Assembly: GCA_017614795.1 (NCBI GenBank)
Contig: JAGABD010000091.1
Location: forward strand, 1-19,282
Reading direction: 5' to 3'
DNA length: 19,282 nucleotides
Source of the DNA: Bacteroidales bacterium
GTDB taxonomy: Bacteria; Bacteroidota; Bacteroidia; Bacteroidales; UBA932
Shown: positions 8,636 to 15,265 of the stretch, piece by piece
How positions within the stretch are numbered: the first letter of the stretch is position 1
Layout: the number at the start of each line of letters is the position of its first letter
The notes under the pieces: generated by a model
Seen by the model: the letters and a program-made list of their open reading frames with translations, nothing else
The model's database searches: none
Told to the model about the DNA's origin: nothing
Made by a program: the position numbers and the translations under genes

Positions 8636-10546
8636 ATGTCAAGGCTTTTACTCCGGATTGTTCTGGCCGCGGCAGTTTTCTGCTGCGGCACGGCGCTTTT
8701 TGCCCAGAATCTTCCGGAAACCACCATCGAGTGGACCTCCGAGCTGTCGCCCGACGGCAGCGAGGTGGTGCTTCGCGGAAAGACTGCAGTGCCTCTCGAC
8801 CAGGTGCACGGCACCGTCGAGTGGATCTCTTGCGTCGGCGAAGCCTGCCACAGTCCCGAGGAGGCGGAGTTCAATGTTGCAGTTGACGCCGGTTCGGGGG
8901 TTGTACCCCCTTCGGACGTCTCGCTGCCGCTCGACCCCACCTCTCCGCAAAGCTGTGAGGTCCCCCCTCTTACGCCGCCGAGGGTGGCACGGTCCTCCGA
9001 AGGTACAACCCCCGAAACCGGCAGTACCTGGGCCCTGATTATCGAAGCGATCCTCTGGGGCTTCGCGATGCTGCTGACGCCTTGCGTCTTCCCGATGGTG
9101 CCTATGACCGTCTCCTTCTTCATCAAGGGAGAAGGCAAGGCAGGCCGCTTCAAGGCGCTGATGTACGGCGCGTTCATCGTGCTGCTGTACACCGTGCCGA
9201 TTTGCATCATAATCGGCCTTACCTGGATACTTGGAGGCTCGGCAGTGACCGCGGACATCTTCAACTGGCTCGCGACGCACTGGCTGCCGAACATCGTCTT
9301 CTTCATAGTGTTCATGGTCTTCGCGGCGTCGTTCTTCGGCGCTTTCGAGATCGTGCTGCCTTCGAAGCTGGTGAACAGTTCGGACCGCAAGTCGGACCGC
9401 GGCGGCCTCGGGGGAGTGTTCTTCATGGCTCTCACCCTCGTGCTGGTGTCCTTCTCCTGCACAGGGCCCATCGTAGGAACGGTTCTCATCAAGTCGACGG
9501 CAGGGGAGTTCTGGGCTCCGATGGTCACGATGCTGGCCTTCAGCATCGCCTTTGCGCTGCCTTTCACGCTTTTGGCGTTCTTCCCCTCGCTGCTGAAGAG
9601 CCTTCCTAAGAGCGGTGGCTGGCTGAACAGCGTCAAGGTTACGCTCGGTTTCATCGAAGTCGCCCTCGGCCTGAAGTTCCTGTCTGTGGCCGACCAGACC
9701 TACCACTGGGGCATCCTGGACCGTGAAGTTTACCTCGCCATCTGGATTGTCTGCTTCACGCTCCTTGGCTTCTATCTTCTCGGAAAGATTCGTTTCAAAT
9801 ACGACGACAAACTTGAACACATCGGCCTGACGCGCCTCACGCTCGCCATCGCCGTCTTCTCCTTTGTCGTCTATATGGTTCCCGGTATGTTCGGTGCCCC
9901 GCTAAAGGCCCTCTCCGGCTATCTGCCGCCTCTTGAGACGCAGGATTTCGTCGTCTGGAATACGGCAGATGCGCAAGGGTCGCTTCCCGAAAACCGTGCC
10001 ACCCTCGTACCTTCCCCAGAAATCGGAGAATTTCCGGGGGCCCCGGTAGTAAGAGGGGGGAAAGATGTGGGGTCGAGCGGCAGCGAGACGTTTTCGGGAG
10101 GAGCTCCTGCAGCAGCTGCCCTGATCAAGATGCCCCAGGGTTTGATGGCTTTTGCGACGGTCGAAGATGCGCTGGCGGCGGCAAAGGCCGACGGCAGGAA
10201 GGTTTTCGTGGACATTACGGGCCACGGGTGCGTCAATTGCCGCGAAATGGAAGCGCGTGTCTGGAGCGACCCCGCGGTGCTCGAGCGCCTGAAACAGTTC
10301 CATATTGTGGCGCTGTACACCGACGACAAAGCCAAACTCCCCAAGGAACAGTGGCTCGCCACGCCCGAAGGCAAAGTGCTGAAGGACGTAGGCCGCGTCA
10401 ACAGCTACATCGCCCGGACCCGCTTCGGCGTCAACGCCCAGCCCAACTACTTCATTCTAGACGCTTCCGGCAACATCCTCGCCGGCCCCTACAGCTACAA
10501 CCTCTCAGTTCCCGAATTCCTGGAGTTCCTCTCCCTCTCCGAATAG
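8636..10546 (+). CDS. dsbD: DsbD-family thiol:disulfide interchange protein with two in-frame repeat insertions
   Basis: Inner-membrane protein that passes reducing power from cytoplasmic thioredoxin to extracytoplasmic thiols. A signal peptide (residues 1-24) is followed by a short N-terminal domain ending in WISCVGEACHSPEEAEFNV. The multi-span domain carries the redox pair Cys150 (TPCVFPMVPMT) and Cys275 (FSCTGPIVG). A C-terminal thioredoxin-like domain has C532-V-N-C535 in GHGCVNCREMEARVW. At 636 residues it is near normal length, but the N-terminal domain is only about 60 residues where roughly 110-130 is usual. Two linkers (residues 85-129 and 450-488) are encoded by inverted copies of a repeat element; both insertions are in frame and fall between domains, so the protein is probably functional. 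It starts 3 bases after rny and ends before a terminator. Confidence 0.9.
   Translation: MSRLLLRIVLAAAVFCCGTALFAQNLPETTIEWTSELSPDGSEVVLRGKTAVPLDQVHGTVEWISCVGEACHSPEEAEFNVAVDAGSGVVPPSDVSLPLDPTSPQSCEVPPLTPPRVARSSEGTTPETGSTWALIIEAILWGFAMLLTPCVFPMVPMTVSFFIKGEGKAGRFKALMYGAFIVLLYTVPICIIIGLTWILGGSAVTADIFNWLATHWLPNIVFFIVFMVFAASFFGAFEIVLPSKLVNSSDRKSDRGGLGGVFFMALTLVLVSFSCTGPIVGTVLIKSTAGEFWAPMVTMLAFSIAFALPFTLLAFFPSLLKSLPKSGGWLNSVKVTLGFIEVALGLKFLSVADQTYHWGILDREVYLAIWIVCFTLLGFYLLGKIRFKYDDKLEHIGLTRLTLAIAVFSFVVYMVPGMFGAPLKALSGYLPPLETQDFVVWNTADAQGSLPENRATLVPSPEIGEFPGAPVVRGGKDVGSSGSETFSGGAPAAAALIKMPQGLMAFATVEDALAAAKADGRKVFVDITGHGCVNCREMEARVWSDPAVLERLKQFHIVALYTDDKAKLPKEQWLATPEGKVLKDVGRVNSYIARTRFGVNAQPNYFILDASGNILAGPYSYNLSVPEFLEFLSLSE
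8888..9022 (+). repeat. Palindromic coding repeat element, copy 1
   Basis: A 135-base element (exactly 45 codons) inside dsbD. Its ends are imperfect inverted repeats: the left arm 8888-8916 and right arm 8996-9022 match as reverse complements except for a few single-base or 3-base indels. The core holds three blocks that recur as reverse complements in copy 2: 8917-8940 (24 bases), 8962-8973 (12 bases) and 8980-8993 (14 bases). It encodes a Pro/Ser-rich linker (VVPPSDVSLPLDPTSPQ...). It is read in the opposite orientation to copy 2. No transposase is nearby, so it would have to move by functions elsewhere, like a miniature element. Confidence 0.85.
9985..10099 (-). repeat. Palindromic coding repeat element, copy 2 (inverted)
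   Basis: About 115 bases inside dsbD between the membrane domain and the thioredoxin domain. The ends are a perfect 10-base inverted repeat, TCCCGAAAAC at 9985-9994 and GTTTTCGGGA at 10090-10099. Blocks 9993-10006, 10049-10060 and 10067-10090 are exact reverse complements of blocks in copy 1, in the same relative order. An extra nested palindrome (about 10014-10039) is absent from copy 1. The encoded linker reads VRGGKDVGSSGSETFSGG; the opposite strand of copy 1 would encode the nearly identical VGSSGSETSEGG. Confidence 0.85.
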
Positions 10547-10584
10547 CCTGGCGGATAACTGCCTGTAGCACAGCATTTTACAAT

Positions 10585-10619
10585 AAACCTTCTATCCTGT
10601 TTTAGGGGTAGAAGGTTTT
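10585..10619. terminator. Probable bidirectional terminator between dsbD and the purine operon
   Basis: AAACCTTCTA (10585-10594) pairs perfectly with TAGAAGGTTT (10609-10618), and TCC/GGG pairs extend the stem towards a T-rich loop. On the plus strand it is followed by TTTTGTTTATTTCG. On the minus strand it is followed by TTTATT. It lies between convergent transcription units, so it may serve both. Confidence 0.75.
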
Positions 10620-10646
10620 GTTTATTTCGTTGATAATCAGCTGATT

Positions 10647-10668
10647 AGCCGCCAGGGATTAGGCGGCT
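10647..10668 (-). terminator. Possible hairpin at the end of the purine salvage operon
   Basis: AGCCGCC (10647-10653) pairs with GGCGGCT (10662-10668), immediately after the stop codon of the last minus-strand gene. There is no T run on the minus strand, so it is more likely an RNA-stabilising hairpin or an accessory to the stronger hairpin at 10585-10619 than an independent terminator. Confidence 0.35.
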
Positions 10669-11490
10669 TTACAGCCTTTCGATGAGCTTTTCGAAGATGC
10701 GGGTCATCCGCTTGGAGGCCGCGTCGGCCTGGCGGATGATTTCGTTTTCGTCGGTGACGTAGTCGTCGCCGGCCTCGTGGGCCACGTCGGTAACCACCGA
10801 CATTCCAAGGACCTTGAGGCCGCAATGACGGGCCACGATGACCTCGGGAGTGGTGCTCATGCCCACGGTGTCGGCGCCCGCAAACTTGCAGAAGGCGTAC
10901 TCTGCCGGAGTTTCGTAGGTAGGGCCGGAAAGCGGCAGATATATACCCTGACGCAGTTTGATTCCTTCCTCGGCGGCAATAGCCAGAGCCATCTCGCGTA
11001 GGCGCCCGTCGTAGGCGACAGTCATATCGGGGAAGCGCGTGCCGAACTCATCTGCATTGGGGCCGATCAAAGCGTTGGGAAGCATATTGATGTGGTCGGT
11101 GATGAGCATCAGGTCTCCGACCTCCCAGTCCTGGCGGACGGTGCCGGCGGCGTTGGACACGAAGAGATACTGCACTCCGAGCTTCGCCATCACCCGGACG
11201 GGAAGAACCACGGTCTGCATCGGGTAACCCTCGTAGAAGTGGTAGCGCCCCTGCATCGCAAGCACGCACTTGCCTCCCAGCGTACCGCAGATGAAATTGC
11301 CCTTGTGGCCCACTGCGCTGGCCTTGGGAAAACCAGGTACGGAGGTATACGGCACGACCACGGCATCCCCGATCTTGTCGGCAAGGGTGCCAAGCCCGCT
11401 GCCAAGGATAATCCCGGCAACAGGTTTGCGGCTGCCCAGCTTCGAGGCAAGGAACTCGGCCGCCTCGTTTATAATGGCGGAATTGTCCAT
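10669..11490 (-). CDS. Purine nucleoside phosphorylase, Asp-type paralogue
   Basis: A 273-residue trimeric-type (PNP/MTAP family) phosphorylase that splits a purine (deoxy)nucleoside with phosphate into free base and pentose-1-phosphate. Visible: phosphate-binding GIILGSGLG near the N terminus, GHKGNF, MQGRYHFYEGY, VSNAAG, base-site TYETPAE with the conserved Glu, and GMSTTPEVIVARHCG. The base-recognition residue that is Asn in 6-oxopurine-specific enzymes is Asp235 here (MSVVTDVAHEAG), as in methylthioadenosine phosphorylases. This suggests activity on 6-aminopurine nucleosides or 5'-modified nucleosides. I chose the ATG at 11490, 1 base after the upstream paralogue's stop; an upstream in-frame start at 11505 would overlap that gene. 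It is the last gene of the operon. Confidence 0.92.
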   Translation of the reverse strand: MDNSAIINEAAEFLASKLGSRKPVAGIILGSGLGTLADKIGDAVVVPYTSVPGFPKASAVGHKGNFICGTLGGKCVLAMQGRYHFYEGYPMQTVVLPVRVMAKLGVQYLFVSNAAGTVRQDWEVGDLMLITDHINMLPNALIGPNADEFGTRFPDMTVAYDGRLREMALAIAAEEGIKLRQGIYLPLSGPTYETPAEYAFCKFAGADTVGMSTTPEVIVARHCGLKVLGMSVVTDVAHEAGDDYVTDENEIIRQADAASKRMTRIFEKLIERL

Positions 11491-11491
11491 C

Positions 11492-12319
11492 CTAGAGGCT
11501 CGCAATCAGTTTGGTGAAAAGGGGAATCATCCTCTTGGTTGCGGCGTTGGCCTGCATCACCACATCTTCGCCGTCATTGAAATTGCGCTCGACGTTCTGG
11601 GTGTTGCAGACATTGGTGACCACCGACATTCCGAACACGCGGATGCCGCAGTGGCGCGCCACGATAACCTCGGGCACGGTGGACATACCCACCAGGTCGG
11701 CGCCTGCCGCGCGGAAGAAACGCACCTCGGCGGGAGTCTCGTACGAAGGGCCCGAACCGCCGAAATAGATGCCCTGGTGCAGCTTGATGCCCATTTCTGC
11801 AGCAATCTCGAGCGCCTTCTTCTGGAGCTCCAGGTCGTATGCGCAGGTCATGTCGGGGAAGCGCGCTCCGAAATCGTCCATATTCGGGCCGATGAGCGGG
11901 TTGGGCATGAAGTTGATATGGTCCTTGATGATGATGGTGTCGCCCACCTTGTACTCGGGATTCAGGGCTCCGGCGGCATTGGAAACCAGCAGGAACTTGA
12001 CGCCGAGCTTGCACATCACGCGGACGGGCAGGGTGAGGGTCGACATATCATATCCCTCGTAGTAGTGGAAACGTCCCTGCATCGCAAGCACGCACTTGCC
12101 TCCCAGGAATCCGCAGATGAAATTGCCCTTGTGACCTATTACGGTGGAGACGGGGAAGCACGGGATCTGGGTGTAGGGGATGGTGATGCGGTCTTCTATG
12201 ATTTCTGCCAGTTCTCCCAGGCCGCTGCCGAGGATGATGGCTGCGACGGGCTTGCGTCCTTCGAGTTTGCCCTCGATGAACTCTGCCGCCGTGTTGATTT
12301 TAACGATTCTTTCGTCCAT
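11492..12319 (-). CDS. Purine nucleoside phosphorylase, Asn-type paralogue
   Basis: A 275-residue paralogue of the following gene with the same motif series: AIILGSGLG, GHKGNF, MQGRFHYYEGY, VSNAAG, SYETPAE and GMSTVPEVIVARHCG. At the base-recognition position it keeps the canonical Asn236 (MSVVTNVCNTQN), so inosine and guanosine (6-oxopurines) are the expected substrates. Over most of their length the two proteins align without large gaps and share many identical segments, which points to an old tandem duplication. It lies 18 bases after the amidohydrolase and 1 base before the second paralogue. Confidence 0.93.
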   Translation of the reverse strand: MDERIVKINTAAEFIEGKLEGRKPVAAIILGSGLGELAEIIEDRITIPYTQIPCFPVSTVIGHKGNFICGFLGGKCVLAMQGRFHYYEGYDMSTLTLPVRVMCKLGVKFLLVSNAAGALNPEYKVGDTIIIKDHINFMPNPLIGPNMDDFGARFPDMTCAYDLELQKKALEIAAEMGIKLHQGIYFGGSGPSYETPAEVRFFRAAGADLVGMSTVPEVIVARHCGIRVFGMSVVTNVCNTQNVERNFNDGEDVVMQANAATKRMIPLFTKLIASL

Positions 12320-12337
12320 AATATAAGTTTCAGTGTA

Positions 12338-13618
12338 TTAACATTTTATCTTTTCGAGAGCGCATTGCGCTTCGTGCAGTATCTCGCGTTCGTTCGGAAT
12401 CTCGCGGCGGCGCATCACGAACTTTCCGCCGGCGATCACAGAGTCGATGCAGTCGGAATGGGCCGAGTACACGAGGTTGGCGAGGAAGGGGCCGGGGGAG
12501 AGGAAATAGGTGCTGTCGGTCTCCACTATGGAGATGTCGGCGAGAGCGCCTTCTTCCAGCCTTCCCGAATCGAGCCTGAGAGCCTTTGCGCCGTTGATGG
12601 TCGCCATATCCAGCAGCTCGGGGAGGGGGAGAGCCTTGGGGTCATTGCGCCAGGCCTTCTGGAACAGGGCGGTGGTCTTCATCGCCTCGAGGATGTCGAG
12701 GTTGTTGGAAGATGCGCAGCCGTCGGTGCCGATGCACACGTTCACGCCGGCGTCGCGCAGCTCGTTGTAGAGGAAGCGGTAGCCGGAGGAAAGCTTGGTG
12801 TTGGAATTGATGTTGTGGATGCAGTGCACGCCGTATTTGGCGAGAAGCTCGATGTCGTGCTCGGTGAGCCAGAGGCAGTGGGCGGCAAGCAGGTTGGGGC
12901 CCAGCACTCCCAGCGTTTCGAGATACTCGACCGGAGTCAGTCCTCCGTGGGCGGCCTTGCAGTCTTCGACCTCGCGAACGCTCTCGCAGAGGTGTATGTG
13001 CAGGGGTATGTCGTGCTTGCGGGCGAACTCTCCGGCCCATACCATCATCGGTTCGCTGACCGAATAGATGGCGTGGAAGGCGAGCTCGTAGATGGCGCCT
13101 TCGGTATTCCAGAGGTCGCGTACCTCCTCGTATTTGCGGATGCACTGGTCCATCTGGCGTTTCGCCTCCTCGGGGTCGTTCCTGTCCATTATGTCATAGC
13201 CCACCGCAGGGCGTATGCCCATCTCCGCGGCGGCCTTCTGGCAGGACTCGAAGAACCAGTACTGGTCGTTGAAAGTGGTCGTGCCGGTGCGGATCATCTC
13301 AATGCAGGCGACCTTCACGGCCCAGTATACGTACTCGTGGTCGAAATTGGCTTCTATTTTCCAGATCTTGTCGAGCCAGTCCTGCAGCACCATATCCTCG
13401 CCGATGCCGCGCATCAGGGACATTCCCGCGTGGGTGTGCATATTCACGAAGCCCGGAATGGCGACCTTGCCGCTGCAGTCCATCACCTCCACGTCGCCGG
13501 CCAGGTCCCAGTCTTCGCAGGAACCCGCGGGCTGTATCTTCAGGATACGGCCTCCGCCGATGAGCATATCCTTGCGCTCATCGTGTACAGTGATGTCTTT
13601 GAGGAGAATGGAGCCCAT
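12338..13618 (-). CDS. Amidohydrolase, SAH/5'-methylthioadenosine/adenosine deaminase type
   Basis: A 426-residue metal-dependent hydrolase of the amidohydrolase superfamily, closest in feel to the SAH/MTA deaminases (MtaD family), which convert the adenine moiety to hypoxanthine. Metal and catalytic residues are visible: His61 and His63 in FVNMHTHAGMS, His207/His209 and Glu212 in LHIHLCES, His247 in AAHCLW, and Asp299 in IGTDGCASSNN. The N-terminal strand region (LLKDITVH...GGGRILKI) and the C-terminal closing region (GALADISIVE) are typical of the small beta-sandwich domain. It is followed by two nucleoside phosphorylases, so deamination followed by phosphorolysis fits the order of genes. 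Other chlorohydrolase/guanine-deaminase-like amidohydrolases share these motifs, so exact substrate is inferred. Confidence 0.88.
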   Translation of the reverse strand: MGSILLKDITVHDERKDMLIGGGRILKIQPAGSCEDWDLAGDVEVMDCSGKVAIPGFVNMHTHAGMSLMRGIGEDMVLQDWLDKIWKIEANFDHEYVYWAVKVACIEMIRTGTTTFNDQYWFFESCQKAAAEMGIRPAVGYDIMDRNDPEEAKRQMDQCIRKYEEVRDLWNTEGAIYELAFHAIYSVSEPMMVWAGEFARKHDIPLHIHLCESVREVEDCKAAHGGLTPVEYLETLGVLGPNLLAAHCLWLTEHDIELLAKYGVHCIHNINSNTKLSSGYRFLYNELRDAGVNVCIGTDGCASSNNLDILEAMKTTALFQKAWRNDPKALPLPELLDMATINGAKALRLDSGRLEEGALADISIVETDSTYFLSPGPFLANLVYSAHSDCIDSVIAGGKFVMRRREIPNEREILHEAQCALEKIKC

Positions 13619-13627
13619 CGCCGGAGG

Positions 13628-13939
13628 CTAAAACTCGTCGGCGGGCGTTTCGCTTTCAGGCCTTTCGGGAATCTCTCCGTCGAAGCATTTGGTGCGGATG
13701 TACTCTATCACGGAATCCAGGCCCTCCTTGAACTTTGCGAAGTCCTCCTTGTACAGGAAAATCTTATGCTTGTCGTAGGTAAAGCTGCCGTCGGGGTTGT
13801 TGCGGCGCTTGCTTTCCGTAATCGTAAGATAGAAATCGTTTCCACCTTTAGTGGATTTTACGTCGAAAAAATATGTTCGTTTACCTGCCCTCACAGGGTT
13901 GGAGTAAACGTCCTCCGAATTCCTGTCTTCTTTAAACAT
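13628..13939 (-). CDS. PUR family DNA/RNA-binding protein (DUF3276)
   Basis: A 103-residue protein of the bacterial Pur-alpha-like family, small single-stranded nucleic-acid-binding proteins common in Bacteroidota and spirochaetes. Features: the N-terminal DVYSNPVRAGKRTYFFDVKSTKGGNDFYLTITESKRR strand-rich PUR repeat, and KHKIFLYKEDFAKFKEGLDSVIEYI forming the following strand and helix. The tail is acidic and Pro-rich. I use the ATG at 13939; a TTG nine bases upstream is in frame but less likely. It is the first gene of the minus-strand purine operon, 9 bases ahead of the amidohydrolase, and has its own promoter box. Whether it regulates the operon is unknown. Confidence 0.9.
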   Translation of the reverse strand: MFKEDRNSEDVYSNPVRAGKRTYFFDVKSTKGGNDFYLTITESKRRNNPDGSFTYDKHKIFLYKEDFAKFKEGLDSVIEYIRTKCFDGEIPERPESETPADEF

Positions 13940-13960
13940 AATTTTCAATTATAATTTCTG

Positions 13961-13968
13961 CAAAAATA
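13961..13968 (-). promoter_or_regulatory. -7 promoter box for the PUR/purine salvage operon
   Basis: On the minus strand this reads TATTTTTG, a match to TAnnTTTG. It lies 22 bases before the ATG at 13939, giving a short leader of about 16 bases. It is back to back with the nusB promoter box, only 22 bases away. Confidence 0.6.
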
Positions 13969-13990
13969 GAATTTTTTGCGGATTAGGTGC

Positions 13991-13998
13991 TATATTTG
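13991..13998 (+). promoter_or_regulatory. -7 promoter box for the nusB operon
   Basis: TATATTTG matches TAnnTTTG exactly and lies 20 bases before the ATG at 14019. A TTTTTTG at 13972-13978 may supply the -33 element, although the 12-base spacing is shorter than usual. Confidence 0.65.
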
Positions 13999-14018
13999 CG
14001 TAAAATTGTTTGAAAAAG

Positions 14019-14930
14019 ATGCTTAATCGCAGAATTCTCCGTATAAAAGCCTTCAAGGCGGTGTACAGCCTGGCGGAAAATCCTGGAACCGATGCAAAGG
14101 ACATCCTGTCCCAGCTCGACCGCTCGTGCGAAGCCGCGAGGGACCTCTACCTTTATCTTCTCGGAATCATAGTTCCCATAACCCGCGAAGCGGAAGCCAG
14201 AATCGCGGCGGCCAGAGGCAAGTTCAATCCCAGCGTAGAGGAGCTCAATCCCAATATGAAATTCGTCGAGAACCGCATTGCGGAGATTCTTGCCGGGGAT
14301 CCGGACTTCGCGAAACTCTCCGCGAAGAAGAAGTTCTCCTGGGACCAGTGTGACGTGTTGCTGCGCCATTTGTACGACAATATCCGCAGCAGGGACTACT
14401 ACAAGGCGTACATGGAGTCCGGCAAGAGCTCCCTTAAAGAGGACGCCGCGCTTTGGGCCGACATCTTCGCCAGCGAATTCGAGGACAACGAAGAGCTGGT
14501 TCCCATTCTCGAGGACATCTCCATCTGGTGGAACGACGACCTGGAATATGCCCTGAACTGGTGCTGCCGCACCTGCGACAGTCTCGGCAAGGGCGAACCC
14601 TGGAAACTGCTTCCGCTCTATATGAACGAGCTTACCGGCAAGGGCGACAGCGACCGCGAGTTCGTGCACAAGACAGTGCGCACCGCATGCGCCAAATACG
14701 ACGAATACTGCGAAAAGGTGGCTTCCATCTCCAGCAAATGGGAACTCGGGCGCATCTGCGTGACCGACCTCGCGCTGATAGTCTGCGGCCTTGCCGAAGC
14801 GGCTTCCTTCCCCGAGATTCCGGTGAAGGTGATCATAAACGAATACGTGGAAATCTCCAAGTACTATAGCACTCCCGAGAGCCGCGCATTCGTCAATGGA
14901 ATTCTTGATAAACTATTAAACAACAAATAA
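14019..14930 (+). CDS. nusB: Transcription antitermination factor NusB, long Bacteroidota form
   Basis: A 303-residue protein. The NusB start RRILRIKAFKAVYSLAE is at the N terminus. The conserved C-terminal half, KWELGRICVTDLALIVCGLAEAASFPEIPVKVIINEYVEISKYYSTPESRAFVNGILDKL (paraphrased by its motifs DLALIVCGLAE, VIINEYVEI and FVNGILDKL), covers about residues 235-300. NusB with NusE/S10 assembles antitermination complexes on rRNA transcripts. The form is about twice the length of E. coli NusB because of a middle insertion, which is usual in Bacteroidota. A TTG at 14010 is in frame; I prefer the ATG at 14019. It heads a plus-strand operon; yajC follows after 2 bases. Confidence 0.92.
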   Translation: MLNRRILRIKAFKAVYSLAENPGTDAKDILSQLDRSCEAARDLYLYLLGIIVPITREAEARIAAARGKFNPSVEELNPNMKFVENRIAEILAGDPDFAKLSAKKKFSWDQCDVLLRHLYDNIRSRDYYKAYMESGKSSLKEDAALWADIFASEFEDNEELVPILEDISIWWNDDLEYALNWCCRTCDSLGKGEPWKLLPLYMNELTGKGDSDREFVHKTVRTACAKYDEYCEKVASISSKWELGRICVTDLALIVCGLAEAASFPEIPVKVIINEYVEISKYYSTPESRAFVNGILDKLLNNK

Positions 14931-14932
14931 TT

Positions 14933-15262
14933 ATGACAACACTTTACATTCTTTTGCAAGCAGCGGGAGCCGGCCAGCAGGGCGGTGGAATGAGCTTCTG
15001 GATTATGATCATAGCCCTCTTCTTCGTGATGTGGCTCTTTATGATCCGTCCCCAGCGCAAGCAGCAGAAGGAACTCGAAAAGTTCCGTGCCGAACTCAAG
15101 AAAGGCGACAAGGTAATCACAGCGGGCGGCATCTACGGAAGCATCCTCGAGGTGAACGATCGCACCGTGCTGCTCAAGGTCGACGGCGAAACCAAACTCC
15201 GCGTCGACAAGGGCTCCATCGTCCGCGACAACACCGACGTCCAGAAAGAAATGCAGAAGTAA
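14933..15262 (+). CDS. yajC: Preprotein translocase subunit YajC
   Basis: A 109-residue single-span membrane protein that associates with SecDF and the Sec translocon. A short extracytoplasmic N terminus rich in Gly/Ala/Gln (QAAGAGQQGGG) precedes one hydrophobic helix (about residues 20-40, SFWIMIIALFFVMWLFMI). Then comes the hallmark RPQRKQQKEL and a cytoplasmic small beta domain with KKGDKVITAGGIYGSI. Length and motif order are normal. It starts 2 bases after the nusB stop and ends 3 bases before the next gene. Confidence 0.97.
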   Translation: MTTLYILLQAAGAGQQGGGMSFWIMIIALFFVMWLFMIRPQRKQQKELEKFRAELKKGDKVITAGGIYGSILEVNDRTVLLKVDGETKLRVDKGSIVRDNTDVQKEMQK

Positions 15263-15265
15263 AAG

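Noticed and set aside
8888..10099. CRISPR array or insertion sequence in dsbD
   Set aside because: The repeats are only two, inverted, and do not alternate with spacers; no transposase frame is present and the host gene frame is intact.
10585..10668. Small RNA gene between dsbD and the purine operon
   Set aside because: The hairpins are better explained as terminators between convergent genes; no promoter box precedes them.
11270..13954. 894-codon open frame on the plus strand across the purine operon
   Set aside because: It is antisense to four genes with clear motifs and shows repetitive His/Val/Glu-rich composition typical of shadow frames.
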